From Qipengyuania flava (GTDB lineage Bacteria; Pseudomonadota; Alphaproteobacteria; Sphingomonadales; Sphingomonadaceae): a DNA stretch of 64,000 nucleotides. Location: the NCBI RefSeq assembly GCF_011762005.1, contig NZ_JAASQU010000001.1, positions 124,001 through 188,000 on the forward strand, written 5' to 3'. The notes below the pieces were generated by a model, which made no database searches, was not told the origin of the DNA, and saw only the letters and a program-made list of their open reading frames with translations. Of the stretch, positions 36,880-46,720 are shown piece after piece. Both the position numbers and the translations under genes were made by a program. How positions within the stretch are numbered: the stretch's first letter is position 1; each line of letters opens with the position of its first letter.

Positions 36880-37604
36880 CCCTCGCGGCGGACCGGATAT
36901 CGCTTGGACAGCGGCTGGCGGACGTCTCGCTCGCGCTCGAACCGGGCACCATCACCGCGATCTGCGGGCCCAATGGTGCGGGCAAATCGAGCCTTCTCGA
37001 AGCGCTCGCGGGCTTGCTCGAAGTGGATCGCGGCACGGTCGCGCTCGACGGCGCCGACCTGCGCGACATGCCCGCGCGCGATCGTGCACAGCGTGTCGGA
37101 TATCTCCCGCAAGCGCATGAAATCGCTTGGGATGTACCTGTGCGCAGCCTCGTCGAACTGGGGCGGATGCCGCATGGCGACCGGCGCGCCGGGCCTGTCG
37201 ATGCCGCGCTCGAGGCGCTTGACATTGCCGATCTGGCCGAGCGCCGCGCGCAATCGCTTTCGGGCGGGGAAACTGCGCGCGTGCTGCTGGCGCGGGTGCT
37301 CGCGGGCGAGCCGCGATGGATCCTCGCCGACGAACCGCTCGCCGCGCTTGATATCGCGCACCAGCTTGCGCTGCTGCGGCATTTGCGGCGCGCGGCCGAT
37401 CGCGGGGTGGGTGTGGTGCTGGTGCTGCACGATCTGGCGCATGCGATGAATCATGCCGATCGCGTGGTGGTGCTCGACCGCGGCACGCTCGCCGCCGACG
37501 GCGCATGCGAAGACGCGCTCGACCAGCGGGTGGTCGAGTGCGTCTGGAAAGTCCCGGTCCGGTGGATCGGCGAACCGAACCACCGGGCCCTGGTCAGCGG
37601 TTGA
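36876..37604 (+). CDS. btuD: Vitamin B12 ABC transporter ATP-binding protein
   Basis: This 242-residue ATPase has Walker A in CGPNGAGKSSLLEAL, the Q-loop at VGYLPQAHEIAWDVPV, signature QSLSGGETARVLLARVLAGE, Walker B ILADEPLAALD, and the switch His in VVLVLHDLAHAMNHADR. It energises the BtuC pore. The stop is followed directly, with no spacer, by the stop codon of the convergent peptidase gene, so the two transcription units meet end to end. Confidence 0.92.
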   Translation: MTLAADRISLGQRLADVSLALEPGTITAICGPNGAGKSSLLEALAGLLEVDRGTVALDGADLRDMPARDRAQRVGYLPQAHEIAWDVPVRSLVELGRMPHGDRRAGPVDAALEALDIADLAERRAQSLSGGETARVLLARVLAGEPRWILADEPLAALDIAHQLALLRHLRRAADRGVGVVLVLHDLAHAMNHADRVVVLDRGTLAADGACEDALDQRVVECVWKVPVRWIGEPNHRALVSG

Positions 37605-39848
37605 TCAATTGGTCGTGCGCGGCGGCAGCGGACCGTCCGAGACCTCGCTGTCCGACTGCTCGTCACCCGCGACGAGGCCGCGCGCTTCGAGCATCGGGGT
37701 CACATCGGGTGCGCGACCGGCGAAGTTCTCGAACATCTTGAAGTAGTCCATCGTACCGCCCTGGCTGAGCACGGTGGCGCGATAGTGATCGCCGTTCTCG
37801 CGCGTCAGCCCGCCGTTCTCGCGGAACCACTTGCGGCTGTCGCGATCGAGCATTTCGGTCCACAGATAGCTGTAATAGCCCGCGGAATACCCCGAGGGCG
37901 AGCTGAAGATGTGGTTGAAATAGGTGCTGCGATAGCGCGGCGGGACGAGATCGATCTCCAGCCCGAGCTCCTCGAGCGAACGGCGTTCGAAGGCGTCGAC
38001 CTTCTCCGGCGTATCGATCGCGGCGGCTTCTGCCGGCGACAGCGCGCTCCACTTCATGTCGAGCAGCGCGGCTTCGACGACTTCACCGAAATCGTAGCCC
38101 TGGTTGAACTTCGCCGCGGCCTCAATCTTGGCGATCATCTCGTCTGGGATGGTCTCGCCAGTCTCGTAATGCTTGGCATAGTTCGACAGCACGCTCGGCC
38201 AGGTTGCCCACATCTCGTGGACCTGGCTCGGATATTCGACGAAGTCGCGCGCGGTCGCGGTGCCCGACAGGCTCTCGTACTTCTGGTTGGCGAAGAAGCC
38301 GTGCAGCGCGTGGCCGAATTCGTGGAAGGTGGTGTTGACCCAGTCGAAGCTGACCAGCTGCACCTCGCCCTCGGGCGCCTTGGGGATGTTGAGCACGTTG
38401 TAGATCACCGGGCTGGTGCCCCACAGATCGCTCTGGTCGACGAAATTGCTCATCCATGCACCGCCGCGCTTCGAGGGGCGCTGGAACGGGTCGAAATAGA
38501 ACAGGCCCAGTTCGCTGCCGTCGCGGTCGAACACGGTGTAGGTCCACACATCAGGGTGATAGACCGGCAGGTCGGTGCGCCGCTCGAAGGTCAGGCCGTA
38601 GAGCTTTTCGGCCATGTGGAACACGCCGTCCTCGAGCACCTTGTCGAGCACGAAATATTCCATCACCGCGTCTTCATCAAGATCGTAGCGCTCGGCCTTG
38701 ATCTTGTTGGCGTAGCGGTACCAGTCCCACGGCTTCACTTCGAAATCGCCACCATCGGCCGCGATCGCCTCGTTGAGCATGGCGGCCTCGCGCCGCTGCG
38801 TTGCGGCAAGGGCGGGGACCATCTGTTCCATGAAGCCGAGCGCGGTTTCGGGCTTTTCGGCCATGCGGTCCCACATCGCGTAGCTCGCCCAGTCGGGTTC
38901 GCCGAACAGCGCGGCCTTCTGCGCACGCAGCGTGGCGATCTTGGCGATCAGCATGCGGGTGTCGACATCCATCCGGCCGTCGGCACGATGATAGCTCGCC
39001 ATGAACAGTTTCTCGCGCGCAGCGCGGTTCTCCATGGTCGGTAGCAGCGGCTGCTGCGTGGTGTTCTGCAGCGCGATGGCGAACTTGCCCGGCTGGCCGT
39101 TCTCGGCAGCGAGATCCGCGGCCGACTGGATGTCGTTTTCCGACAGGCCGGCAAGATCGCTGCGGCTGTCGAAGAACACGGGCGTGTCGTTCATCGCCGC
39201 GCGCGCGGCCTGCGAGAACTCGGTCGTCAGCGTCGAGAGTTCCGAATTGATCGCCTTGACGCGTTCGCGCTCGGCCTCGGTCAGCAGCGCGCCTGCATGG
39301 ACCATGCCTTCATAAGTGTCCTCGAGCAGCTTGGCGTCTTCGCGCGTCATGCTCATCGCGGCGCGGTTGTCGTAAACAGCCTTCACCCGCGCGAACAGTT
39401 CGGGGTTGAGAGTGATCGAGTCGCCATGCGCGGTCAGCTTGGGGCTGATCTCGGTGTTGATTTCGTCGAGCCGGTCGGTGGTGTTCGAACCGGTCAGCGC
39501 GAAGAAAACGCGTGCCACGCGGCCGAGCATGCGGCCCGATTTCTCGAGCGCGACGATGGTGTTTTCGAAGGTCGGAGCGGCCGGATTGTCGATGATCGCC
39601 TGGATCTCGGCCTGCTGGATCGCCATGCCCTGTTCGAAGGCGGGCATGTAATCGTCTTCCGAAATGGCCGAGAAATCGGGCGTCTGGAACGGCAGGCTGC
39701 TGTCGGCGGCGAAATAGCCGGTTCCCTGCGGCATCGCGGTCGCGGCGGTGTTCGCTTCTGCCATGGTGTCGAGGTCTTCCCCATATGCGGCGGAGCATCC
39801 GGCCAGCAATGCGGCGGATGCGACGGTGGCCATGATCTGGGCCTTCAT
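37605..39848 (-). CDS. dcp: M3 family peptidyl-dipeptidase, lipoprotein
   Basis: This 747-residue protein has a lipoprotein signal (MKATIMATVASAALLAGCSA-like, actual start MKAQIMATVASAALLAGC). The N-terminal helical domain is followed by the M3 zinc site NTTFHEFGHALHGFFANQ near residue 505, with the third ligand Glu in FVEYPSQVHEMWATWP. C-terminal RSTYFNHIFSSPSGYSAGYY is typical of Dcp/oligopeptidase A. It trims dipeptides from peptides in the periplasm, consistent with the lipoprotein signal. The E. coli Dcp homologue lacks a lipobox; secreted forms are common in sphingomonads. Confidence 0.9.
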   Translation of the reverse strand: MKAQIMATVASAALLAGCSAAYGEDLDTMAEANTAATAMPQGTGYFAADSSLPFQTPDFSAISEDDYMPAFEQGMAIQQAEIQAIIDNPAAPTFENTIVALEKSGRMLGRVARVFFALTGSNTTDRLDEINTEISPKLTAHGDSITLNPELFARVKAVYDNRAAMSMTREDAKLLEDTYEGMVHAGALLTEAERERVKAINSELSTLTTEFSQAARAAMNDTPVFFDSRSDLAGLSENDIQSAADLAAENGQPGKFAIALQNTTQQPLLPTMENRAAREKLFMASYHRADGRMDVDTRMLIAKIATLRAQKAALFGEPDWASYAMWDRMAEKPETALGFMEQMVPALAATQRREAAMLNEAIAADGGDFEVKPWDWYRYANKIKAERYDLDEDAVMEYFVLDKVLEDGVFHMAEKLYGLTFERRTDLPVYHPDVWTYTVFDRDGSELGLFYFDPFQRPSKRGGAWMSNFVDQSDLWGTSPVIYNVLNIPKAPEGEVQLVSFDWVNTTFHEFGHALHGFFANQKYESLSGTATARDFVEYPSQVHEMWATWPSVLSNYAKHYETGETIPDEMIAKIEAAAKFNQGYDFGEVVEAALLDMKWSALSPAEAAAIDTPEKVDAFERRSLEELGLEIDLVPPRYRSTYFNHIFSSPSGYSAGYYSYLWTEMLDRDSRKWFRENGGLTRENGDHYRATVLSQGGTMDYFKMFENFAGRAPDVTPMLEARGLVAGDEQSDSEVSDGPLPPRTTN

Positions 39849-39978
39849 TCTGTTCCCCTCAGGATTGAGCGCGGCCGACGGGCGCCGGGCGCGAAGGTTG
39901 CAAGACTGTCAGCGCGCTTGGACCGCATCACGCGCGCGCGCAAGCATGCGCACGTCGCCGGTCGGCGCTCTTCCTACA

Positions 39979-40611
39979 TTAGTCGAACGGTACGCGTTCG
40001 CCGCGGTTCCGCTCGGCCCCATCACGCGCCGCGTCGAGCGCTTCGTCGAGCGCCTGTCGGTTGACCGTCATCAACCGTGGCTTGCCGCCTTGCCGGTCGA
40101 CCACCAGCCACAAGGCGCCGAGATCGAAAAAGCCGCCCTGTTCGCTCGCCACGCTCATCCGCGACAGGTCCAGCCGCTGCAACCGCGCGATCATGTAGGC
40201 ATCGAAGATGTCATCGAAGACCGCCTCCACTTCCGCGCGGCTTTCGAGTTCGCGGCGCGTGCCTGCCGCATCGATATAGAGCAATGGCAGGCCGACCTGA
40301 TCGAGGATCCGGGCCTTGTTCCCGCTGCGGGCCGCTTCGCGTAGCGTGGCGATGACCGCCTCGAACCGGCTGGCGCTGGTCCCCGTGGCGCAGGATATCG
40401 CGCCGCCGTCGACGAAGTCATGCCTGCGATCGAATTCGACCTCGCGCTCGCGCTGGTTCGACCACACCAGCAACAGGCAATCTTCCGGGTCGGAGTTCGC
40501 TTCGCGCAGCATATTCGCCTGCGCCTCGACTTCGCGTGGGTTTTCCGGCGTGCAGGCGCCGAGCGTTGTCGTGATCAGTGCGGTGAGGAAGAGGGCGGTC
40601 CGGCAGCTCAT
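39979..40611 (-). CDS. Small lipoprotein of unknown function, coupled to thpR
   Basis: The start at 40611 gives 210 residues. MSCRTALFLTALITTTLGAC has a lipobox (LGAC), so it is a likely lipoprotein. After it is an acidic helix (NPREVEAQANMLREANSDPE) and a mixed domain with two more Cys (PEDCLLLVW, GAISCATGTSA), then GALWLVVDRQGGKPRLMTVN near the end. I do not recognise the family. It overlaps the thpR stop by 4 nt (ATGA). A longer open frame upstream runs through thpR and is not used. Confidence 0.6.
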   Translation of the reverse strand: MSCRTALFLTALITTTLGACTPENPREVEAQANMLREANSDPEDCLLLVWSNQREREVEFDRRHDFVDGGAISCATGTSASRFEAVIATLREAARSGNKARILDQVGLPLLYIDAAGTRRELESRAEVEAVFDDIFDAYMIARLQRLDLSRMSVASEQGGFFDLGALWLVVDRQGGKPRLMTVNRQALDEALDAARDGAERNRGERVPFD

Positions 40612-41150
40612 GATTGTTCGAGCGGATAGCGCATAACCGGTTCGTAATGCGAACCGTCGGCATGCAAATGGCTTTCGTACAGCAGATAGTCCTCGACCAC
40701 CCACGGGCCCAGGCGGAGTGCGGCGGTCCGTGACAGGAACGGCGCCAGCGGCCCGGCGGCGCGATTGATGCGCGCCAGCGTAATATGTGGATGGTATTTG
40801 CGATGATCGGGTTCGATGCCGCAGATTTCGCAGATGCGCTCGATTCTCTGGCGAAGCCGTGCAAGTCCGGCATCGGGCGCAATCCCGGCCCACAGCGTAC
40901 GCACGCGGCCCCTACGTTCGAACACGCCGGTACCCTCGATCGTCAGCGCAAACCTTTCGCCTTGCGCGGCGCGTAATCGCTCCGCCAGTTCGTCGGCCAG
41001 ATGCGTATCGACCTCGCCAATGTACCGCAGCGTCAGGTGCAACTGGCCCTCATCCTGCCAGCGCGCCGCCTCGACCCCTTCCATAAGATCGATCAGCGCG
41101 TCGCGAATGGCGGCGGGAGGGCGAATGCCGACGAACAGGCGGTGGGTCAT
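40608..41150 (-). CDS. thpR: RNA 2',3'-cyclic phosphodiesterase
   Basis: This 180-residue 2H phosphoesterase begins MTHRLFVGIRPPAAIRDALI and shows both catalytic H-x-T/S motifs: GQLHLTLRYIGEV and YHPHITLARINR. It opens cyclic phosphate ends of RNA (historically called a 2'-5' RNA ligase). The conserved LWAGIAPDAGLARLRQRIER block separates the two motifs. It is in the same strand direction as, and translationally coupled to, a lipoprotein gene with no obvious RNA role. Confidence 0.9.
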   Translation of the reverse strand: MTHRLFVGIRPPAAIRDALIDLMEGVEAARWQDEGQLHLTLRYIGEVDTHLADELAERLRAAQGERFALTIEGTGVFERRGRVRTLWAGIAPDAGLARLRQRIERICEICGIEPDHRKYHPHITLARINRAAGPLAPFLSRTAALRLGPWVVEDYLLYESHLHADGSHYEPVMRYPLEQS

Positions 41151-41205
41151 GGCAAGGCTTGTCGATCAGTCGACGCGGCATTGTAAACCCGCGTCGGTAT
41201 GTTGG

Positions 41206-42129
41206 TCAGGCGGGAGTGTCGTTCGCTGCCGTCCGCGGGTCGGCATAGGCTGCGTCGAGGAAAATCTGCGCGCGCCGTTCGCTGCGATATTCAAGCCCCT
41301 TGGCAAAACGCCCACCTGCATGCGTGTAGTTGAGCTCGGCCGCGATACCTTCGTAATCGCCCCGGTCGATCGCCGCATTGAGCCGCGGACTCTCGCTGGG
41401 CGAGACATTGCCGATGCCGACATTGTAAACCAGATCGAGCAAAGCATCGAATTCGTGCTGGTGCAGCGGCAGGTCGCCGACGAGTTCGCGCACGCCGCTT
41501 TCGGCCTCGGCGAGGTCGGCATCGAGAAAATCGAGTACCCGGCGTTCGCTGATCCTATCGCCCACCCGCAGTCGGTCTTCGGGTTCGACCAGATGACCGA
41601 CACCCACGGTCGGATAACCCGCGACATCCCGATAGACGGTATAGCGCACGCCTTCTTCCTCGATCAGCGCCTGTTTGAAAGTGTCGCTGGCAAAGAGCAG
41701 TTGGGCCGGTCGGCGTTCGCCTTCGACGTATTCGACGACCTGCTCGGCGGCGGTGGGTTCGACGAAGGCCTTGCGCATCTTCGGCGGGCCGGTGAAGGCC
41801 GTAAGCCCCAGCGCACCGGCGCCAAGCATCAGCGTGGCGCGCTTGCGGGTCGATATTTTTGGCCGCACGTCGAAAGCGCGGGCGGCGGCCTTGCGCGCAC
41901 GGCGCAACTCGCGCCGATGCTGTCGTTCGCGGCGCAAGCGTTTAAGAAAGTTCTGCGGTTTCTCGCCCCGCTTTCCGCGCAGCGTCGTGTGCGACCAGTC
42001 CACCTCGTCGAGAGGACGATTGAGTTCGTCCAGCAACGCCTTGAGCGCATCGTCCGAGCCGGGCGACCCCGACCGGATCGCGCCATTCCTTGGTCCCTCT
42101 GGTTTCTTTTCCGCGGTGCCCATGTCCAT
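41206..42129 (-). CDS. Phage-type lysozyme (GH24) with N-terminal basic segment and membrane anchor
   Basis: The protein has an acidic/polar start, a highly basic helix (FLKRLRRERQHRRELRRARK), one hydrophobic segment (ATLMLGAGALGLTAFTG), then a T4-like lysozyme domain. The catalytic Glu-Asp-Thr set is visible in LIEEEGVRYTVYRDVAGYPT followed by VGVGHL. The layout suggests N-in, with the muramidase in the periplasm held by a signal anchor. ATG codons at 42147, 42135, 42129 and 42123 compete; 42129 has AGGTGG at a suitable distance. No holin or other phage gene is adjacent, so it appears domesticated. Confidence 0.8.
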   Translation of the reverse strand: MDMGTAEKKPEGPRNGAIRSGSPGSDDALKALLDELNRPLDEVDWSHTTLRGKRGEKPQNFLKRLRRERQHRRELRRARKAAARAFDVRPKISTRKRATLMLGAGALGLTAFTGPPKMRKAFVEPTAAEQVVEYVEGERRPAQLLFASDTFKQALIEEEGVRYTVYRDVAGYPTVGVGHLVEPEDRLRVGDRISERRVLDFLDADLAEAESGVRELVGDLPLHQHEFDALLDLVYNVGIGNVSPSESPRLNAAIDRGDYEGIAAELNYTHAGGRFAKGLEYRSERRAQIFLDAAYADPRTAANDTPA

Positions 42130-42302
42130 CGGCATGCCACCTTCCATATTGCTATCAGCGTGAGACGCCGCGGCTGCGACCGGCGCATGCGTTTTCACGC
42201 GCCTGCCGCGGTGTCGGTCTTGTCTGAAGAACGGTTGGCAAGGGACGATCGGTCCCCGGTTCGTCGCTGTCCAGCAACGACCGGGCCTTGCGGGCGAAGC
42301 GA

Positions 42303-43481
42303 TCAGACCGCGCGGCGAACCTGGTTGCGGCCGCTGTCCTTGGCGGCGTAACAGGCCTCGTCCGACCGCAGCAAGGCATCGTCCAGCGGTTCGCTGAAAC
42401 GCCACGCCGCAACCCCGATCGAAGCCGACACGTTCAGTCCGTCATGATCGGCGAATTGCTTGCCGATCGCGGCAAGGCTCTCGCGCAGCGCCTCGGCCGC
42501 GTCGGAAACCTGCGTCTCGGTGAGTCCGCGGGTGAGGACGAGGAATTCCTCGCCGCCCAACCGGAATCCTTGGTGGTCGCCCGAACCGCTCAGCCGTGAA
42601 CACCACTCGCGAATGGTATCGGCAGCCGCGATCAGCACGTGATCCCCGACCCCGTGCCCGAATGTGTCGTTGATCGCCTTGAAGCGGTCGAGATCGATCG
42701 TCAGCAAGTGACGCGATAGCGGACTGCGTTCGATCCTTGTTTCCTCGAACAGCTTGCGGCGGTTGTAGAGCCCGGTGAGCGGATCGCGCCAGCTCAGGAA
42801 TTCGGCATGCGCCAGCGCATCGGCGAGATCTTCGGACAATTGCCGGTTCTCGACCAGCATCTGCGCTGCGCTGCGGATATGCAGCCCGGTGTTGGCGCTG
42901 TAGATGCGGATGCCGATCACGATCAGCGCAAGGATGCCGAGCAGGGCAGGATGTTGCATGTTCGGATGGACGACGAAGAAGGCGATCGTTGTCAGCCAGA
43001 AGCACGCCAGCATGCCGTCGCGCGCGTGCGGCAGCCCGGCAAGCGTCACGGCAACCAGCGTTGCGGTAACGATCACGACGCCGCGGATCAGATGGACCGC
43101 GACCACCGACGCCTCGGGCGGGGGCGGCCACAGCATCAGCCCCAGCGTTATGCCGGTAAGGCACATGGCGAAAGTCATGACGCGCCGCGCCCCTTTGGCC
43201 GGCTGGCGCGTGCGGATGAGGTATTCCAGCCTGCTCACGGCCATGCGCGTGTAGATATAGGACGCGAGCCGCAGTGCCAGCAGCAGCGTCATCGGCAGAA
43301 GGTTGGGCATCATTGCCACGCCCACCGCCAGCATGCCGAGACCGATCACGCTGGCGGGCAGCGAACGCCGCTCGCGGTCGAGCATGGCAATCACCGCCTC
43401 GCGCTCGACCTCGGCCTTGTCGACCGAGACACGCGTGAACCCGCCCGCTGCGGCGCTTTCGAGGCGATCGTCCATGAACAT
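42303..43481 (-). CDS. Diguanylate cyclase with N-terminal membrane sensor
   Basis: This 392-residue protein has five or six membrane helices in residues 40-220 and a C-terminal GGDEF domain. The active site is RLGGEEFLVLTR, with SWRDPLTGLYNRRKLF and LLTIDLDRFKAINDTFGHGV upstream. The inhibitory I-site (R-x-x-D nine residues before GGEEF) is absent: the spacing holds SGSGDHQGF. The enzyme should make cyclic di-GMP without product inhibition at that site. No EAL or PilZ partner lies nearby. The extracellular signal cannot be guessed. Two close ATGs (43481, 43475) are possible. Confidence 0.88.
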   Translation of the reverse strand: MFMDDRLESAAAGGFTRVSVDKAEVEREAVIAMLDRERRSLPASVIGLGMLAVGVAMMPNLLPMTLLLALRLASYIYTRMAVSRLEYLIRTRQPAKGARRVMTFAMCLTGITLGLMLWPPPPEASVVAVHLIRGVVIVTATLVAVTLAGLPHARDGMLACFWLTTIAFFVVHPNMQHPALLGILALIVIGIRIYSANTGLHIRSAAQMLVENRQLSEDLADALAHAEFLSWRDPLTGLYNRRKLFEETRIERSPLSRHLLTIDLDRFKAINDTFGHGVGDHVLIAAADTIREWCSRLSGSGDHQGFRLGGEEFLVLTRGLTETQVSDAAEALRESLAAIGKQFADHDGLNVSASIGVAAWRFSEPLDDALLRSDEACYAAKDSGRNQVRRAV

Positions 43482-43754
43482 TTACGCGACCCGGAATCCC
43501 CTGTGGATTGACCCGCGGGCCTAGCCGCAATTCCTTAACGATTTGCCGCGCGCCGTTCACGATAATTGCTGGAATGCAGTGTACGATTGCCGATCCGCGC
43601 GCTGGCATATGATCGACACCGGTTACCCGTTGTGGATGCGGTCGCGGCTCGCCCACTGCTTCCCGACCCGTTGCAAATTCCTCGCGCAAACCCACATCAA
43701 CGGCACTTTCGCACCAGCCCGTGCGTTCGGCCCTTACCCGCCCTTGACCCAAGC
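43482..43754. other. Divergent intergenic region between the diguanylate cyclase and uvrA
   Basis: About 300 nt without a coding gene. It must hold the promoters of both divergent genes. Apart from the SOS box next to uvrA and a TTGACC at 43744-43749 that could be its -35 element, nothing distinctive was seen. Confidence 0.5.
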
Positions 43755-43769
43755 GAACAATTCGGGAAC
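43755..43769 (+). promoter_or_regulatory. LexA (SOS) box of uvrA
   Basis: GAAC-AATTCGG-GAAC is an exact direct repeat GAAC-N7-GAAC (the complement of GTTC-N7-GTTC), the known LexA site of alphaproteobacteria. It ends 11 nt before the uvrA ATG, so LexA binding would block transcription or early elongation. Confidence 0.88.
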
Positions 43770-43780
43770 ACGTTTCCTTC

Positions 43781-46720
43781 ATGGCACTCACCAAAATTTC
43801 CGTCCGCGGCGCGCGCGAGCATAACCTCAAGGGCGTCGACATCGACCTGCCGCGGGACAGCCTGATCGTCATCACCGGCCTCAGCGGTTCGGGCAAGTCG
43901 AGCCTCGCCTTCGACACGATCTATGCCGAAGGCCAGCGGCGCTATGTCGAGAGCCTGTCCGCCTATGCGCGCCAGTTCCTCGAGATGATGCAGAAGCCCG
44001 ATGTCGAGCATATCGACGGGCTTTCGCCCGCGATCTCGATCGAGCAGAAGACCACTTCGCGCAACCCGCGCTCGACCGTGGCGACGGTGACCGAGATCTA
44101 CGACTACATGCGCCTGCTGTGGGCGCGCGTCGGCGTGCCCTATTCGCCCGCCACCGGCCTGCCGATCGAGGCGCAGACCGTCTCCAACATGGTCGACCGG
44201 GTGATGGATCTGCCCGAGGGCACGCGGCTCTACCTGCTCGCCCCGGTGGTGCGCGGGCGCAAGGGAGAATACCGCAAGGAACTCGCCGAATGGCAGAAGG
44301 CAGGCTTCACCCGCGTGCGGATCGACGGCGAGCTCTACGCGATCGAGGACGCGCCCGCGCTCGACAAGAAGTTCAAGCACGACATCGAGGTGGTGGTCGA
44401 CCGGCTAGCGGTGAAGGAGGGGCTCGAAACCCGCCTCGCCGACAGTTTCGAAACCGCGCTCAAGCTGGCCGATGGGCTCGCCTATGTCGATCTCGCCGAT
44501 GGCGCGGTGCCGGGGCGCGAGGGCGAGGGGGCCACTGCGGGCGGCGCGATGAAAGGCGCCGGCATCCCCGCCAACCGCATCGTCTTCTCGGAGAAATTCT
44601 CCTGCCCGGTCAGCGGCTTCACGCTCGAGGAGGTCGAACCGCGGCTGTTCTCCTTCAACGCGCCGCAGGGTGCCTGCCCGACCTGCGACGGCATCGGCGA
44701 AAAGCAATTGTTCGACCCGCGGCTGGTCGTCCCCAACGAAGCGCTCAGCCTCAAGAAGGGCGCGGTGGTGCCCTGGGCCAAGTCCAACCCGCCGTCGCCC
44801 TATTACATGCAGGTCCTCGCCTCCCTCGCGAAGGAATACGAGTTCGACCTCACCACCCCGTGGCAGGAGTTCGACAAGGAAATCCGCGACATTATCCTCC
44901 ACGGCACAAAAGGCCGCGCGATCCCGCTGACTTTCAAGGACGGGCGCAAGCAATACACCGTCAAGAAGCCGTTCGAAGGTGTGATCGGCAATCTCAACCG
45001 CCGCATGCTCCAGACCGAGAGCGCGTGGATGCGCGAGGAACTGGCCAAGTTCCAGACCGCGCAGCCTTGCGAGACCTGCGGCGGCAAGCGGCTCAACCCC
45101 AAGGCGCTCAGCGTCAAGATCCCCGGTCCCGCGGGCCCGACCGACATCGCCACCCCCACGCAGATGAGCGTCGCCGATGCCAAGGCGTGGTTCCTCGCTC
45201 TCGACGATCACCTGACCGAGCAGCAGGCGCAGATCGCGAAGGCCATCCTCAAGGAAATCAACGAGCGGCTGGGCTTCCTCGACAATGTCGGGCTCGACTA
45301 TCTCAACCTCGACCGCACTTCAGGTACGCTGAGCGGGGGCGAGAGTCAGCGCATCCGCCTCGCCAGCCAGATCGGCAGCGGGCTGTCGGGCGTGCTCTAC
45401 GTGCTCGACGAACCCAGCATCGGCCTCCACCAGCGCGACAACGACCGGCTGCTCGAAACATTGAAGCGCCTGCGCGACCTCGGCAATACGGTGATCGTGG
45501 TCGAGCATGACGAGGATGCGATCCGCGCCGCCGATTACGTGGTCGATCTCGGCCCCGGCGCGGGCGTCCACGGGGGCGAGGTGGTCGCCGAAGGCACGCT
45601 CAAGCAGGTGCTCAGGAACAAGAAATCGCTCACCGCCGCCTATCTCACCGGGCGCCGCGAAATCGCGGTCCCCGCCACCCGGCGCAAGGGCAACGGCCAC
45701 CAGCTCACCGTCCACGGCGCGCGCGCCAACAATCTGCAAAACGTCACCGCCAGCCTGCCGCTCGGTACCTTCACCTGCGTCACCGGCGTCTCGGGCTCGG
45801 GCAAGTCGAGCTTCACCATCGACACGCTCTACGCCTCCGCCGCGCGCGAATTGAACGGTGCGCGCATCGTCGCGGGCGCGCACGACAAGGTCACCGGGCT
45901 CGAATATTGCGACAAGGTGATCGAGATCGACCAGTCGCCCATCGGCCGCACCCCGCGCTCCAACCCCGCCACCTACACCGGCGCCTTCACCCAGATCCGC
46001 GACTGGTTCGCGGGCCTCCCCGAAAGCCAGGCGCGCGGCTACAAGCCCGGCCGCTTCAGCTTCAACGTGAAGGGCGGCCGCTGCGAGGCGTGCCAGGGCG
46101 ACGGCCTCATCAAGATCGAGATGCACTTCCTGCCCGACGTCTACGTCACCTGCGAACAATGCGACGGCAAGCGCTACAACCGCGAAACGCTCGAGGTTAA
46201 GTTCAAGGGCCACTCGATCGCCGACGTGCTCGACATGACGATCGAGGATGCGGAGGAATTCTTCAAGGCGGTCCCCCCGATCCGCGACAAGATGCACATG
46301 CTCAACGAGGTCGGCCTCGGCTACGTCAAGGTCGGCCAGCAGGCGACCACGCTGTCGGGCGGCGAGGCGCAGCGCGTCAAGCTCGCCAAGGAACTCGCCA
46401 AGCGCAGCACCGGGCAGACGCTCTACATCCTCGACGAGCCCACCACCGGCCTGCATTTTGAGGACGTGCGCAAGCTGCTCGAAGTGCTCCACCGGCTGGT
46501 CGAGCAGGGGAACAGCGTCGTGGTGATCGAGCACAATCTCGATGTGATCAAGACGGCGGACCATGTGCTCGACCTCGGCCCGGGCGGCGGCGTGCGCGGC
46601 GGTGAGGTTGTCGCGCAGGGCGTTCCGGAATATGTCGCGACCGTAGAGGGTAGCTACACGGGCCAGTACCTCAAGCCGCTTCTAGATCGCGCAACCCGGA
46701 ACGAGCCTGCCCCGGCGTAG
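43781..46720 (+). CDS. uvrA: Excinuclease ABC subunit A
   Basis: This 979-residue protein has two ABC modules. Module 1: Walker [17 protein letters not shown] at residues 31-46, zinc-module Cys pairs (CPVSGF and ACPTCDGIG), and [14 protein letters not shown]. Module 2: [14 protein letters not shown], the zinc finger CEACQGDG...CEQCDGK, and [14 protein letters not shown]. It scans DNA for lesions and loads UvrB. An SOS box lies just upstream. The C-terminus is peculiar: after [13 protein letters not shown] the last ten residues (ATRNEPAPA) come from a GC palindrome whose loop contains the stop codon. Two alternative versions of the same tail lie downstream. Confidence 0.97.
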   Translation: MALTKISVRGAREHNLKGVDIDLPRDSLIVITGLSGSGKSSLAFDTIYAEGQRRYVESLSAYARQFLEMMQKPDVEHIDGLSPAISIEQKTTSRNPRSTVATVTEIYDYMRLLWARVGVPYSPATGLPIEAQTVSNMVDRVMDLPEGTRLYLLAPVVRGRKGEYRKELAEWQKAGFTRVRIDGELYAIEDAPALDKKFKHDIEVVVDRLAVKEGLETRLADSFETALKLADGLAYVDLADGAVPGREGEGATAGGAMKGAGIPANRIVFSEKFSCPVSGFTLEEVEPRLFSFNAPQGACPTCDGIGEKQLFDPRLVVPNEALSLKKGAVVPWAKSNPPSPYYMQVLASLAKEYEFDLTTPWQEFDKEIRDIILHGTKGRAIPLTFKDGRKQYTVKKPFEGVIGNLNRRMLQTESAWMREELAKFQTAQPCETCGGKRLNPKALSVKIPGPAGPTDIATPTQMSVADAKAWFLALDDHLTEQQAQIAKAILKEINERLGFLDNVGLDYLNLDRTSGTLSGGESQRIRLASQIGSGLSGVLYVLDEPSIGLHQRDNDRLLETLKRLRDLGNTVIVVEHDEDAIRAADYVVDLGPGAGVHGGEVVAEGTLKQVLRNKKSLTAAYLTGRREIAVPATRRKGNGHQLTVHGARANNLQNVTASLPLGTFTCVTGVSGSGKSSFTIDTLYASAARELNGARIVAGAHDKVTGLEYCDKVIEIDQSPIGRTPRSNPATYTGAFTQIRDWFAGLPESQARGYKPGRFSFNVKGGRCEACQGDGLIKIEMHFLPDVYVTCEQCDGKRYNRETLEVKFKGHSIADVLDMTIEDAEEFFKAVPPIRDKMHMLNEVGLGYVKVGQQATTLSGGEAQRVKLAKELAKRSTGQTLYILDEPTTGLHFEDVRKLLEVLHRLVEQGNSVVVIEHNLDVIKTADHVLDLGPGGGVRGGEVVAQGVPEYVATVEGSYTGQYLKPLLDRATRNEPAPA

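Noticed and set aside
37785-39044. A 419-codon plus-strand frame across the M3 peptidase
   Set aside because: It is antisense to a clear zinc peptidase with HEFGH motif. The antisense product has no recognisable domain.
41206-42147. Prophage remnant around the lysozyme gene
   Set aside because: Neighbours are thpR and a diguanylate cyclase; there is no holin, spanin, tail, integrase or terminase gene nearby.
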